The notes: generated by a model from the sequence alone, not told the origin. Shown: positions 23,407 to 33,351, numbered from the stretch's first letter. The stretch: 64,000 nt of DNA from JAVJSD01 sp040219575 (GCA_040219575.1 JAVJSD010000120.1:186001-250000), one strand, 5' to 3'. Made by a program: numbers and translations.

Positions 23407-24519
23407 TCACCGTTTCGCGGCTGCGCCGGCTTGATGTTTTCGCCAGGCGGCGAAGGCGGCGGCGCGTTTTTCGGGGTCGGCGAAGCCGATGCTGTTGTAC
23501 TGGTAGAGGTGGAAGCGATTCGGCTCGAGGTGCGCGAACCCGAAGTCTTCCGGCCGGAGTCCGCTTAGTTGCAGGGAGGCCAGCAGGGCCGCGTCGCGCG
23601 TCTGGCAGACGTAGCCCTTGTCGGCCCGTTTGAACAGGATCGTGGAGTCTTCCAGAAGCGGGGCGACGTCGGCGAGGTGCTTGCGCGTTCCCAGCGCGGC
23701 GACCACCAGCATCGCCTTGTGGTGCAGGTACCGGGCCTTGTCGCCGCGAATCAACTCCAACGCCGGCGACAGGCAGGACTTCAATTCAAAGCGATAGCCC
23801 AATTGAAACCGCAGGATGGCGGCCTCGCTGCCGGCGTCGGCCACCCAGTGGGTCAGCAGAAGCTTGACCTTCGCGGCGCGCAACTCGTCCGCCAGTGGAT
23901 CGTCGAGCGCTCCATGGTTGGCGAGGTTGTAGATCACCGAATCGACCTGGTATTCGACACGCACGTCGCGGCAGGCCGAGAAGAACAGCATCGAACAGAC
24001 GGTCGCCCAGGAAGCGCGGCGCCGGCGGCGATAATCGTTGGTGGTCTTGATGATTTCGCACCGGCACCCGATCGCCTGGGAGAGGGATTCTCCGTCTTCG
24101 GCGACGGCGTTCCATAACTCTGGTTCGGCCCGCATCATGGCGACGAACATCTCGCGTGAACCTGCGTCGTCGCCGCAGACCGAGCGAAACCGACTCCAGC
24201 CGGGCAGATCGACCGAGGCGTCGCCAATCAGGAAAGCCGTGATCCGTCGTTGGACGAGCGAGGTTTCAATGAGGCCGGTCAGACGCTGCGCCTGACAGCG
24301 GATTTCGAGATTCTGTGAGTCGGCCGCCGCGCGGAGCGCCGACAGCGTCGATTCGTCGCCGTGGGCGAGTAGCCGGTAGGCCTGCTCGCGGACGGTGTAG
24401 CAGTCATCGCCCAGGCGGCTTATCAAGGTCTCGACGGGAACCTCGGTCTGGGCGGTCAGCAACGTGGGCGCCGCGAAGACCGCGAACAAAAACGCCAGCG
24501 TTGGGAGTTGCTTCCGCAC
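23407..24519 (-). CDS. Secreted hypothetical protein, HEAT-like N terminus
   Basis: This is a 370-residue protein with a signal peptide (LPTLAFLFAVFAAPTLLTAQ). The following segment VETLISRLGDDCYTVREQAY with RLLAHGDESTLSALRAAADS resembles a HEAT/armadillo-like helical pair, common in planctomycete exported proteins that start LGDxxxxxRExA. Several cysteines (CGDD, GCRCEI, FFSACRD) may form disulfides. The C terminus has no recognised domain. The gene stands alone between REP-like repeats and the PEP-hydrolase-family gene. Confidence 0.6.
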   Translation of the reverse strand: MRKQLPTLAFLFAVFAAPTLLTAQTEVPVETLISRLGDDCYTVREQAYRLLAHGDESTLSALRAAADSQNLEIRCQAQRLTGLIETSLVQRRITAFLIGDASVDLPGWSRFRSVCGDDAGSREMFVAMMRAEPELWNAVAEDGESLSQAIGCRCEIIKTTNDYRRRRRASWATVCSMLFFSACRDVRVEYQVDSVIYNLANHGALDDPLADELRAAKVKLLLTHWVADAGSEAAILRFQLGYRFELKSCLSPALELIRGDKARYLHHKAMLVVAALGTRKHLADVAPLLEDSTILFKRADKGYVCQTRDAALLASLQLSGLRPEDFGFAHLEPNRFHLYQYNSIGFADPEKRAAAFAAWRKHQAGAAAKR

Positions 24520-24572
24520 GTTGTCTATCGTCGCATGGGAGGGGTTGATTCAACGCCGCGAGACGAGTTCGA

Positions 24573-25406
24573 TCATTTGAATTTGAGTTGCGTGAACTCC
24601 TTGACGCGGCCCGTAATCGCCGGTTCGACCGGCAGACGCTCCATACTGCTGGCCCCGTAAAAGCCGACGATTCCCTCGGTGTGATCGAGGATGTACTGCG
24701 CGTCGGAAGGTTCGGCGATCGGCCCGCCGTGGCAAAGGACGAGGATCTCGCCGTTGACGCGCTTGGCGGCGTCGTGCATCGACTGCACGCGCTGCGCCGA
24801 TTGCTCGAGCGTGAGCGCCGTCTCGGCGCCGATGGAGCCCTTGGTGGTCAGCCCCATGTGCGGGATGAGAATGTCGGCGCCCGCTTCGGCCATGGCCGTC
24901 GCCTCGTCGTCGTTGAAGCAATAGGGCGTGGTCAAAAGGCCCATGGCGTGCGCGGTGCGGATCATGTCGACCTCATGGCCGTAGCCCATGTCGGTCTCCT
25001 CCAGGTTCTTGCGAAACACGCCGTCGATCAGCCCCACCGTGGGGAAGTTCTGCACACCGGAGAAGCCGGCGGCGTCGATGTCGCGCAAGAACAACTTCAT
25101 CACCCGAAACGGATCGGTGCCGCAGACGCCGGCCAGCACGGGCGTGTGTTTGACGACCGGAATCACCTCCCGGGCCATCTCCATGACGATGGCGTTGGCG
25201 TCGCCGTAGGGCATCATCCCGGATAGCGAACCACGGCCGCCCATGCGAAATCGGCCGGAGTTGTAGATCACCAGCAGGTCGATGCCGCCCGCCTCCGAAA
25301 GCTTGGCGCTGATGCCCGTCCCCGCGCCGCCTCCGACGATCGGTTGTCCGGCTTCGACTTTCGCCCGCAGGCGTCCCAAGATCTCTGCACGAGAAAACAA
25401 AGCCAT
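24573..25406 (-). CDS. Phosphoenolpyruvate-hydrolase-family TIM-barrel protein
   Basis: This is 277 residues from MALFSRAEILGRLRAKVEAG. An upstream Pro-rich extension to 25541 is open but not family-like. Motifs IVGGGAGTGISAKLSEAGGI, LVIYNSGRFRMGGRGSL, PVLAGVCGTDPF and HMGLTTKGSIGAETAL are those of the PEP hydrolase/phosphoenolpyruvate-mutase-like TIM-barrel family, annotated as hydrolysing or binding phosphoenolpyruvate-like ligands. The conserved Cys-Gly and the Gly-rich loops support an active enzyme, but the physiological substrate is uncertain. In other bacteria these genes lie beside Tm-1-like ATP-binding (UPF0261) genes. None is present here. Confidence 0.75.
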   Translation of the reverse strand: MALFSRAEILGRLRAKVEAGQPIVGGGAGTGISAKLSEAGGIDLLVIYNSGRFRMGGRGSLSGMMPYGDANAIVMEMAREVIPVVKHTPVLAGVCGTDPFRVMKLFLRDIDAAGFSGVQNFPTVGLIDGVFRKNLEETDMGYGHEVDMIRTAHAMGLLTTPYCFNDDEATAMAEAGADILIPHMGLTTKGSIGAETALTLEQSAQRVQSMHDAAKRVNGEILVLCHGGPIAEPSDAQYILDHTEGIVGFYGASSMERLPVEPAITGRVKEFTQLKFK

Positions 25407-25814
25407 GTTGATGCGGTTCGGGCGGAAGGTTGAGGGGGGTGAGTTTTCCGGATGTCGGAGGCGACCCGACGAACGAGGATGCGGCGAGGCGGGACTCTGG
25501 GGCGACTTGGGGGGCGCGTGCGCCGCGAGGCGTTTGCCCATGATCGCCGTTGGTCGTTGTCCTGTCGGCGCTTACGATACCGAATCGCAACCGGGCGAAC
25601 AAGAAGAAACGGCGTAGGCGGATCGACCTGAATTCCCCGCCAGCCGGATCGAAACCGGTTGAAAATCAGCGAATAGTCGATATTCTTCAATTCAGGCGCT
25701 GCAGTCTTGGCGCTTGTCGTATGCGCCGAGGTGCTCCGACCGAGTCCGTGGTTTCTTGCGATGTAAGCCGTATCCGTTCGAGGCGCCGGTCCGGGGGTTC
25801 TCAAAACGCAGTTC
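25407..25814. other. Divergent intergenic region with an AT-rich dyad
   Basis: 408 bases between divergent genes. No gene is seen. An operator-like dyad, GAATA-GTCGA-TATTC, lies at 25671-25685 in the only AT-rich patch. Confidence 0.45.
25671..25685. promoter_or_regulatory. Small AT-rich dyad, candidate operator
   Basis: GAATA (25671-25675) and TATTC (25681-25685) flank GTCGA, itself part of the palindrome TCGA. It lies 130 bases upstream of the membrane-protein gene starting at 25815. Short, so it may be chance. Confidence 0.25.
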
Positions 25815-27527
25815 ATGAACGATTTCCCGTTTGGCTTCGAGCAACCCGATCCGACGACGTGGTTCTACCTCTCGTCGCTGCTGACCATCGGGTTGTACTT
25901 CAAGTTCAGCAGCCTGTGGCGGGTGCGAAACATCGATCTGCTTCTACTGCTCTTATTGGGACCCGGCTTATTGCTGCAGGATTGCGGCCATAAGATGCAG
26001 CAAGCGGCGCAGCGCCTGCTTGTGGCCGAGGCGGCGATCAGCACCGTTCAGGATGCTCCGCTTGTTGATTTGCCCGGTGAAGGGGGCGCGATTTCGGCGC
26101 CGGAGTCGGACGATGCCGGCGGGCAATCGCCGAACGATTCCGGCGACGGTGCGAACGCGGGCGACGCGGAGCGCTTCGGCCCGCTGGATGTTGGAGGAAA
26201 CTCGGCCCTGGGGGGCGAACCGGATGCCGCGGACCGAGCGCTTGACGCAGCCGCGGCAGCAACGTCGCCGCAGACGGCGAACGTCTCGGAGTCGGCGACT
26301 GCGGACGCCTCGATCGAAAGCACTTCGATGGTGCAACGGCAGCGCGGGCGGTTCCTCGAGATGATGGGCTTCATCTGGCTGCTGGGCGTCGGTGCGTTGT
26401 TGATGACGCGGATGCTCCTCGATCCGATGATGGTCCGCCGGCCCTTGTTGGAGCCCAACCTCTCGTCGGGCGGGTTGATTTTCATCGGCTGTTCGTTGTT
26501 CATCCTCCTGATTGCGATCATCGTCTCGGGCACGCCGACCCCCGAAGATTTGACCGGCGCGCAAGGCGCCGACAAGATCATCGCCGGCGAAGCGCCCAAC
26601 GAAGAAGACGACTCGCTACGGCGGCACGGTCCCGGCTACCCGACGCTGCACGTCCTTCCCAATCTGGCGACGCGCGTGTTTGTCGCCGGCGATGAACAGG
26701 TGCCGGCGACGAGGAAGCAGCAAGTGGCCAACGTGCTGACCGCCAAGGCGATGGCGGTGCTTTCGCAACTGGCGATCGTGGCCGGCATCGTGTTGATTGG
26801 TTTCCGCCACTTCGACAACGCCAAGATGGGCATCGGCGCCGCCGCGTTGTACCTGATGCTGCCCTATACGGCGGAATTGACCGGCCATGTTTCACATCTG
26901 CTGTTGGCGGCCTTGCTGGTGTGGGCGGTTCTCTGCTACCGCCGCCCTCTGACCGCCGGCATGTTTCTCGGTTTGGCGATGGGGGTGGCGTACTACCCGT
27001 TCTTTCTGCTGCCGCTGTGGCTGAGCTTTTACTGGCAACGCGGGTTGATGCGGTTCTCGATCGGCGTGGGCGCCATGCTGTCGCTGACGGTGCTCTCGCT
27101 CGTGTTTCAATCGTCGGATGTGTTCGATTTCTGGTTCAAGTTCAAACAGATCTTCGGTCTGTGGTTCGCGAAGATGGATGGACTGCAGGGTGTGTGGGGA
27201 CTCGGCTGGGATCCGGTCTGGCGGCCGCCGGTGTTCTTGATGTGTTTCTTCTTGAGCGCCTCGTTCGCGCTCTGGCCGGCGCAGAAAAACTTGGGGACGC
27301 TCTTGAGTTGTTCGGCCGCGCTGATGCTCGCCATGCAATTCTGGCACGGCTTCGGCGGCGGTTTGTTTATCGCCTGGTACCTGCCGCTGGCCTTGCTGAC
27401 AGTGTTTCGACCCAATCTGGAGGACCGTGTGGCGCTCACGGTGCTGGGCGAAGGCTGGTTTCCGCGTCGGCGGCGTCGGAGCGACGCCCGGGCGTTTGAC
27501 GGCAAGTCGCACGAACGCGCGGCATGA
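25815..27527 (+). CDS. Large multi-pass membrane protein of unknown function
   Basis: This is 570 residues starting MNDFPFGFEQPDPTTWFYLS, with about ten hydrophobic segments. Two N-terminal segments are followed by an acidic, Ala/Gly-rich loop of roughly 120 residues (PESDDAGGQSPNDSGDGANA). Two more segments and a second soluble loop come next, then a cluster of helices (GIGAAALYLMLPYTAELTGH, PLTAGMFLGLAMGVAYYPFF, WHGFGGGLFIAWYLPLALLT). The alternating aromatic helices recall GT-C glycosyltransferases or polymer export proteins, but no catalytic Asp motif is evident. The gene is divergent from the PEP-hydrolase-family gene. Confidence 0.6.
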   Translation: MNDFPFGFEQPDPTTWFYLSSLLTIGLYFKFSSLWRVRNIDLLLLLLLGPGLLLQDCGHKMQQAAQRLLVAEAAISTVQDAPLVDLPGEGGAISAPESDDAGGQSPNDSGDGANAGDAERFGPLDVGGNSALGGEPDAADRALDAAAAATSPQTANVSESATADASIESTSMVQRQRGRFLEMMGFIWLLGVGALLMTRMLLDPMMVRRPLLEPNLSSGGLIFIGCSLFILLIAIIVSGTPTPEDLTGAQGADKIIAGEAPNEEDDSLRRHGPGYPTLHVLPNLATRVFVAGDEQVPATRKQQVANVLTAKAMAVLSQLAIVAGIVLIGFRHFDNAKMGIGAAALYLMLPYTAELTGHVSHLLLAALLVWAVLCYRRPLTAGMFLGLAMGVAYYPFFLLPLWLSFYWQRGLMRFSIGVGAMLSLTVLSLVFQSSDVFDFWFKFKQIFGLWFAKMDGLQGVWGLGWDPVWRPPVFLMCFFLSASFALWPAQKNLGTLLSCSAALMLAMQFWHGFGGGLFIAWYLPLALLTVFRPNLEDRVALTVLGEGWFPRRRRRSDARAFDGKSHERAA

Positions 27528-27668
27528 CAGGCCGACGCCTTTCAACTTCAACAATCAACACTTATCAATCGCCATTCTGGCGGGAACGTCGCCTCTCGAT
27601 TGATGATTGATGAAGTAGGTGGCGTCGGTGGAGCGCCGTGAGGAGATGACGCCGGGCGCTCCTCCGCT

Positions 27669-28700
27669 TCACTCCTCCGTGGCGACGGCGGATGAAGACA
27701 AGGCTTGCTGCTCGGCCTGCTCCAACTCTTCGGTGCGGTGGCGATAGCGATCCGCCACCACGGTGTCGATCAAGAGTTGCCCGACATGGTAGGCGACGAT
27801 CGGCACCACGCTGTAGCGCAGGTCAATGGCCACGGTCAGCCCCACCATCAGCGTCTTCTGGCTGCCCGAGATGCCGACGGCGATGGCGTCGGCCCGGTTG
27901 ATCCCCAATCGCCTCGCCAAGCCGACGCCCAGCAGCAACGTCGAGACGTGCAGCGACACTACCACGACAATCGCCACGGCGATCTCGACGAGCACCATCG
28001 ATTGCCCATCGGCGGCGGCGATTCGGACGCCGGTTTGAATCGACCCCAGAAAGATCATCGACAGCACGCCGAATTGAGCCAGCACGCCCATCGGGGTCTT
28101 GTTCCGCGTGGCGAAGCGGCCGACCGGCGGAGACAGTCGCAGCAGTTGCGCGATCACCATCGGCAGCACCACCAGCAAGGCGAGCTTCTGAATCATCTCG
28201 ACCGGATCGAACAAATCCTTGGCGCGACCGGGTTCGAAACCGATCATCATCGTCAGCCACATCGGCGTGATCAGAAAGCACAGGGCGTTGGTGATGATGG
28301 TGACCATCATCGAAACGGCGTCGTTGCCGCCGGCGCGGCGCGTCCAGACCGAGGCCGAAGCCAACGTGCTGGGCGTGGCGGCCGCCACCAGGATGCCGAA
28401 CACCATGTTGTCGCTCACGCCCGCGGCCGACAGCAGCGGCGCCAACCCCCAGGCCATCAGCGGCAGCACGAGGTAGTTGATTCCCGAGGCCAGCAGCGGG
28501 GCGGTAGGTCGCGTCAGTGAATTCCAGATCGCACCGGCCGTTAGCGGAAACGCCATCAAAAACAGCACGGTGAACACGATCGCGCTGCGGATCGCCGCGA
28601 TCTCGACCAGCGGCTGGAGATGCTCGGCCCCCAGGACGCCCACCGCCAGCACGATCGCCAGCAGGACGAGAAACCAGCGGCGAATGAGGAAGCTTCTCAC
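27669..28700 (-). CDS. Bile acid:sodium symporter (SBF/BASS) family transporter
   Basis: This is a 343-residue integral membrane protein with about ten helices. Motifs LFLMAFPLTAGAIWNSL, LVAAATPSTLASASVWTRRA and GISGSQKTLMVGLTV match the SBF-like branch of the BASS family, which couples sodium entry to import of organic acids. In bacterial members bile acids are not the natural substrate. The TPSTLASAS segment corresponds to the crossover region that forms the substrate and sodium site. The Glu/Gln-rich tail (RTEELEQAEQQALSSSAVAT) is cytosolic. It is divergent from aroC. Confidence 0.85.
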   Translation of the reverse strand: MRSFLIRRWFLVLLAIVLAVGVLGAEHLQPLVEIAAIRSAIVFTVLFLMAFPLTAGAIWNSLTRPTAPLLASGINYLVLPLMAWGLAPLLSAAGVSDNMVFGILVAAATPSTLASASVWTRRAGGNDAVSMMVTIITNALCFLITPMWLTMMIGFEPGRAKDLFDPVEMIQKLALLVVLPMVIAQLLRLSPPVGRFATRNKTPMGVLAQFGVLSMIFLGSIQTGVRIAAADGQSMVLVEIAVAIVVVVSLHVSTLLLGVGLARRLGINRADAIAVGISGSQKTLMVGLTVAIDLRYSVVPIVAYHVGQLLIDTVVADRYRHRTEELEQAEQQALSSSAVATEE

Positions 28701-28895
28701 GAGGCGCAGGAGCTAAGCGGGGGATGGAAAGCGGCGTGCCAGGGCAGGGCGGTTTCGCGGGCCAGAATCGGGCCCCGGGCATTGTGGGCCCCCGCCCACA
28801 TGGCCGCAACCGCACTATCGGCGTCTGGCGAGGAGAACTAGAATAGGGAGGATTCCGCCGAGGCGCGGTCCTCCTCTAACCTTCTGCCTTCAAAC

Positions 28896-30035
28896 ATGTT
28901 GCGTTACTTCACCGCGGGCGAATCCCACGGAAAAACCCTGCTCGCCGTCGTCGACGGCTTTCCCGCCGGTCTGGAAATCGACACCGACCAGATCGACGTC
29001 GAATTGCGCCGCCGTCAGGGAGGCTACGGACGCGGTGGCCGGCAACGCATCGAGACCGACCGCGTGGAACTGCTGACCGGCGTGTGGAGGAAGATGACGC
29101 TCGGCAGCCCCGTCACGCTGCAGGTCATCAACAAGGACTACAAGCTCGAGCGGCTTGAAGACCTCCAACGCCCTCGTCCGGGACACGGCGATCTGACCGG
29201 CGCCGTGAAGTATCTCGGCCCCATCCGCAACATTCTCGAACGGGCCAGCGCCCGCGAGACGGCGGTGCGCGTGGCGGCCGGCGCCCTCGCGCGGCAGTTG
29301 CTGGCGCGCTTCGGCATCGAGACGATCGGTTACGTGGTGGAACTTGGCGGCGTGCCGATTCCTCCCCGTGAGGGCACGCTCGAAGAACAACGAGCTTGGC
29401 GCGACCAAAGCGAGGTTTACGGCCTCGATCCCGATCGCGACGCCGAGATCAAACAACTCATCGACGAGACCGGCAAGGCGGGCGACACGCTCGGCGGCGT
29501 TCTTGAAGTCCGCGTCGAGGGATTGCCCTTCGGACTCGGCACGCACGCCCAATGGGATCTCAAGCTCGACGGCCGCATCGCCCAAGCCGTGATGGCCGTG
29601 CAGGCGATCAAGGGGGTCGAGATCGGGCTCGGCTTCGAGGCCGCCCGACGCCGCGGTTCGCAGGTTCATGATCCCATCCAATACGACGAGGACCAGAAGG
29701 ACTCGGCCAATCTCGGCTACATCCGCCCCACCAACAACGCCGGCGGGCTCGAAGCCGGCATGACCAACGGGCAACCGCTCGTGGTGCGGGCCGCCAAGAA
29801 GCCGATCAGCACGCTCCGCAAAGCGCTGGAGTCGGTCAACCTGGAGAACAAACAACCCGAGTCGGCGGAGTACGAGCGCAGCGACGTTTGCGCGGTTCCC
29901 GCCGCCAGCGTCATCATCGAAAGCGTGGTGGCGTTCGAAGTCGCCCGGGCGTTGTGTGAAAAGTTCGGCAACGACAGCCTCGACGAGATGTTGGCCCGCT
30001 ATGATCTGTTCCTGGAAATGGCCCGCCGACGTTAA
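28896..30035 (+). CDS. aroC: Chorismate synthase
   Basis: AroC converts 5-enolpyruvylshikimate 3-phosphate to chorismate with reduced FMN, the last shared step of aromatic amino acid synthesis. The 379-residue protein has the three family signatures: GESHGKTLLAVVDGFPAG at the start, LTGAVKYLGPIRNILERASA with RETAVRVAAGALARQLL, and the C-terminal CAVPAASVIIESVVAFEVAR. It is of normal length. The start ATG 28896 gives the standard MLRYFTAGESHG opening. A 6-bp dyad, GGAGGA/TCCTCC (28847-28874), lies in the leader. The next gene is 36 bases downstream. Confidence 0.96.
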   Translation: MLRYFTAGESHGKTLLAVVDGFPAGLEIDTDQIDVELRRRQGGYGRGGRQRIETDRVELLTGVWRKMTLGSPVTLQVINKDYKLERLEDLQRPRPGHGDLTGAVKYLGPIRNILERASARETAVRVAAGALARQLLARFGIETIGYVVELGGVPIPPREGTLEEQRAWRDQSEVYGLDPDRDAEIKQLIDETGKAGDTLGGVLEVRVEGLPFGLGTHAQWDLKLDGRIAQAVMAVQAIKGVEIGLGFEAARRRGSQVHDPIQYDEDQKDSANLGYIRPTNNAGGLEAGMTNGQPLVVRAAKKPISTLRKALESVNLENKQPESAEYERSDVCAVPAASVIIESVVAFEVARALCEKFGNDSLDEMLARYDLFLEMARRR

Positions 30036-30071
30036 CGCCGCTTCCGACCTCGACGAACAAGGAAGTTCGCC

Positions 30072-31427
30072 ATGTCGCCTCGAACGCGAATCGGAATCCA
30101 CCGCACGGCCTTCGTGTCGCTCTGCCTGACGCCCACGTTGCTGCTCGTCGGCTGGATCGCCTACGGCGCTCCGCAGCGCTCCGCCTCCGTCGACAAATCG
30201 CTGTGGGAGGAAGAACTCTCCTGGATTCTCGGTCTCGACGTGCGGTTGGAGGGGGTCGAACAGCCGCAACTCGGTCGCACGGTGCTGTACGGCGTCACCA
30301 TCTCCGATCCCGAGTGGGGGCCGATGGCGCGGATTCGGGCCATCGAATTGGCGCGAACCGAACAGGGCGTGGCGATCGTCGCGTCGCAGCCCGAATTTCA
30401 AGCCGATCGCTTGCCGCAACTCTGCGAGATTGTGCACGACCGATTCCTGCGAACGCGTCGCGCGAGTGATCTGCCGGTGCACTTTCTGGCGGGCGAAGTG
30501 ACGCTCGCCGTGGAATCGAACGATCCGCTAGAGCGCCCGCGAAGCATGACGCTGACCGATTTCGACCTGTGGATCGCCGGGGGCGAGGCGGGACCGCAAC
30601 TGTCGACCGAATTCCGTCTGGCGTCCGCGCCCGACGCGCAGCCGGTCCAGTTTCGCGTTGTACGCAAAAACCAACTCGACGCGCCGCCGGCGACCTGGTG
30701 GAGTTTCGACACCCGGCCCAACAGCGACCTCGAGGCCACGCCGCTGCCGTGCTGGTTGCTGTCGCAACTGATTCCTTCGCTCTCGGACTTGGGCGCCGAC
30801 TGCCACTTCGCGGGGAATTGCCACGGCGAGAAAACCGCCGCGGGTTGGGACGGAAAGCTGGTTGGTCGATTTCACGACGTCGATCTGCTGCAACTGATGG
30901 CGCAACGACGACCGCGAGGCATCAGCGGTCGGGCCGAACTGGAACTGATCGCGGAATTGAACGCGGGCCGCGTCGTCTACGCACGGGGACTTCTCGACGC
31001 GCCGGGCGGCACGATTCGCGGCGACCTGGTCGACGCCGCGATCGAACATCTGCCCATCAAGCTGAGTCCCACGGCGAACCGACCGCCGGGAGACCTGTGG
31101 CGTTACCGACGTTTGGCGGTTGAATTCGACATGAACCGCGACGGCGTCAAGCTCACCGGCTGGTGCGACACCTTGGGCGACACGCTGCTGGAAGGCGAGA
31201 CGGGCCCGCTCTTGGTTCGCGAACACGGCGCGCATTCGCCGCTGCTCGATTCAACGCGAACGCCGGTGCTGAACCTGGTGCGGGCGTTGCTTCCGCCGAC
31301 TGCAGCGCAAATACCCGCCGCGCGCGACGTCGAGTCGCTGCTGGCCGTGCTGCCGCTCCCGCCGCCGACATCTTCCCAAGCGACGGTCGAAGGCGAAGCC
31401 CCCAGCGCGACGCTGCGGCCGAACTGA
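30072..31427 (+). CDS. Hypothetical exported or membrane-anchored protein
   Basis: This is a 451-residue protein with one N-terminal hydrophobic segment (TAFVSLCLTPTLLLVGWIAY) acting as a signal anchor. A mainly beta-strand sequence follows with segments LDVRLEGVEQPQLGRTVLYG and ELELIAELNAGRVVYARGLL. The pattern of long amphipathic strands resembles AsmA-like or other lipid-bridge-type envelope proteins, but the match is only in style. It ends in a Pro-rich tail. It follows aroC closely and is convergent with the cytochrome gene across a palindromic repeat. Confidence 0.6.
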   Translation: MSPRTRIGIHRTAFVSLCLTPTLLLVGWIAYGAPQRSASVDKSLWEEELSWILGLDVRLEGVEQPQLGRTVLYGVTISDPEWGPMARIRAIELARTEQGVAIVASQPEFQADRLPQLCEIVHDRFLRTRRASDLPVHFLAGEVTLAVESNDPLERPRSMTLTDFDLWIAGGEAGPQLSTEFRLASAPDAQPVQFRVVRKNQLDAPPATWWSFDTRPNSDLEATPLPCWLLSQLIPSLSDLGADCHFAGNCHGEKTAAGWDGKLVGRFHDVDLLQLMAQRRPRGISGRAELELIAELNAGRVVYARGLLDAPGGTIRGDLVDAAIEHLPIKLSPTANRPPGDLWRYRRLAVEFDMNRDGVKLTGWCDTLGDTLLEGETGPLLVREHGAHSPLLDSTRTPVLNLVRALLPPTAAQIPAARDVESLLAVLPLPPPTSSQATVEGEAPSATLRPN

Positions 31428-31433
31428 GCGCGC

Positions 31434-31460
31434 GTACGACGGACGTCTTCGTCCGTCGTA
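31434..31460. repeat. ACGACGGACG palindrome, copy 1
   Basis: After G, the arms TACGACGGACG (31435-31445) and CGTCCGTCGTA (31450-31460) pair over 11 bp with loop TCTT. It lies 6 bases after one stop codon and 12 bases from the convergent stop codon at 31472, so it may act as a bidirectional terminator. Related copies are near the sulfatase genes. Confidence 0.65.
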
Positions 31461-31471
31461 ATTCGCAAGGC

Positions 31472-33226
31472 TCAGAGGCCGCCGAGATACTCGAGCAGAT
31501 CGGCGAGCGACTCCTTGTCCAGGTCTTGGAGCGCGTTTGTCTGGTGGACCTCGATCGCTTCGCGCAGGGTTCTCGATCGACCGTCGTGCAGAAATCGCTC
31601 GCGCTGGCTTGCGCCGCGCAGCGATGGCGGATTGAACTGGCGGGCCCCGAGTTCGTCGGCCAGGCCGACGTCGTACGTCGCCTGCGTGGTGAAAGCGGTA
31701 GCCGTGTGGCAGTCGATGCAGCCCTGCCGCGCGAAGACCTCCTGACCGCGACGTGCCGCGCTGGCGTCACGTTCGCCACGGGCGTCGGTGACACTCGGCG
31801 GTGCGGCGAGCGTGGCCAGATAAGCCGCGAGATCGTCGACTTGCTGTGGCGAGGGAGACTCTCCCTGCATCGTGATTTCAATCGACTTGCGGATCTGGTC
31901 GGGCAACGTCGACGCGCCGCCGTTCCAGGCCCAAGGACCGGTCTCGGCGACGCCCAACAGGGTAGGCGTCAACTTCGGCGCGCCGTAGGTCTCGTCGCCG
32001 AAGTTGTCACTGGCCAGGCTGTTGGTGTGGCCGTCGGTATGGCAGGCGTGGCAGCTGTACCATCCGTCGCGCGAGAGCGTGGCGTCGTAGAACAACAACT
32101 CGCCCCGGTCGGAGGCGGTGAGTTGCGGCTGCGGTCCGAGCGACACTTCCGCCAGAATCTTGGCGGACTTCAGATCGAGCTGCGTGACCGTGTCGCTGAG
32201 CTGGTTGGCGACCCACACGGTATCGTTCGAACCAAGCGCCAGTGCCGTGGGACGCCGCCCGACCGGCACGCGTCGGAAGTAGTTGGCTCCCACGTCGCTG
32301 ATCGCCACTTCGCCCACGCCGGAAAACGCGACGACGCGACGGCCGTCGGCGGCGATCAGCAGATCGCCCGGATCGCCGGCGGCGCGATCCGGATACCCCA
32401 GATAGTAGCGGCTCCCCGCCGTGTCGAGATCGGCGTCGGTTTGGAGGATCGCCGTGGTGTCGACGAGGTGCAGCAGATTTTTCATCACGCCGCCCCAGTG
32501 CACGCTCTCGCCGTCGGTCGTGCTCAGGGGATTCAGCAGTTGATGGGCGACCAGCAGTCGGCCGCCGTCGGGCGACAGCGCGAGGCCGCGGAGGTTGTGG
32601 GCCGGCAGTTCGTGCGTCGCGACGATGCGCCTTTCACGGCAGTCGATCACCGCTAGCTTGCCGCCGAAGGCGTCCGCCGCCACGAGCTGCCGTCCGTCGG
32701 CCAGCAGCTGTTGTTCGCGCGGGGCGAAGGGGAGATCGAGCACGGAGTCGATCGTCGGCGCCGCCGGTTCGGAGAGGGAGACAAACGTCAGTCGCCGCGC
32801 CCACAGGTTCGCGACGCAGGCGGCGCGTGCATCCGGCGTGATGCAGACGGAGACCGGCGAAACGCCAACATCAAGACGCTCGACGACATCAAGCCTTGCG
32901 CCCTCGCGGTTTAAGACAATCAGTTGTCCCGCTTTCTCGTCGACCGCGAGCAACAGTTTTTCGCCTGGCAAGGCGACGACGTCGGCGAGGCCTTGCCCGA
33001 CATCGAATTCCGCCATGACGGCTTTCCGTCGGACGTCGACCACCGAAATCGAACCGCTGCGGCGATTGGCCGTCAGCAGCAGGCCGTCTTTCTCGATCAC
33101 CAACAGCGCCGTTGGACGGCGCAGTCGCGTGGGAAGTTGCATTTCGTCGGCGTCGGCGCAGCGCAGCGACGTCGCCAACAGCAACAACCCGCATCCGAAC
33201 CGGAACGTCCCATGTGTGTCCTGCAT
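31472..33226 (-). CDS. Exported cytochrome c / YVTN-propeller protein
   Basis: This is a 584-residue protein with a signal peptide (FGCGLLLLATSLRCADA). Residues up to about 400 form a YVTN-type beta-propeller (LLLTANRRSGSISVVDV, RPTALALGSNDTVWVANQLS). The C-terminal part has two haem-binding CXXCH motifs: CHACH in YSCHACHTDG and CIDCH in QGCIDCHTAT. The arrangement, with a FLHDGRSRTLREAI segment, is that of di-haem cytochrome c peroxidase/MauG-like domains. The likely role is electron transfer or peroxide or quinone-linked oxidation outside the cytoplasm. Partner enzymes are not adjacent. Confidence 0.85.
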   Translation of the reverse strand: MQDTHGTFRFGCGLLLLATSLRCADADEMQLPTRLRRPTALLVIEKDGLLLTANRRSGSISVVDVRRKAVMAEFDVGQGLADVVALPGEKLLLAVDEKAGQLIVLNREGARLDVVERLDVGVSPVSVCITPDARAACVANLWARRLTFVSLSEPAAPTIDSVLDLPFAPREQQLLADGRQLVAADAFGGKLAVIDCRERRIVATHELPAHNLRGLALSPDGGRLLVAHQLLNPLSTTDGESVHWGGVMKNLLHLVDTTAILQTDADLDTAGSRYYLGYPDRAAGDPGDLLIAADGRRVVAFSGVGEVAISDVGANYFRRVPVGRRPTALALGSNDTVWVANQLSDTVTQLDLKSAKILAEVSLGPQPQLTASDRGELLFYDATLSRDGWYSCHACHTDGHTNSLASDNFGDETYGAPKLTPTLLGVAETGPWAWNGGASTLPDQIRKSIEITMQGESPSPQQVDDLAAYLATLAAPPSVTDARGERDASAARRGQEVFARQGCIDCHTATAFTTQATYDVGLADELGARQFNPPSLRGASQRERFLHDGRSRTLREAIEVHQTNALQDLDKESLADLLEYLGGL

Positions 33227-33351
33227 CCGTCATTCACCGTATGCTCTATTGAGGCCCGCACTTTCATTTCCGACGACGATTCTGAGGAAGGTAGTTTGTT
33301 GAAGCCTGCAATTTCAATGTCAAACATCCATTGCGATCGACTCGTTTACCA

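Noticed and set aside
28890..30482. 530-residue open frame antisense to aroC
   Set aside because: aroC is unambiguous and the reverse frame is a shadow.
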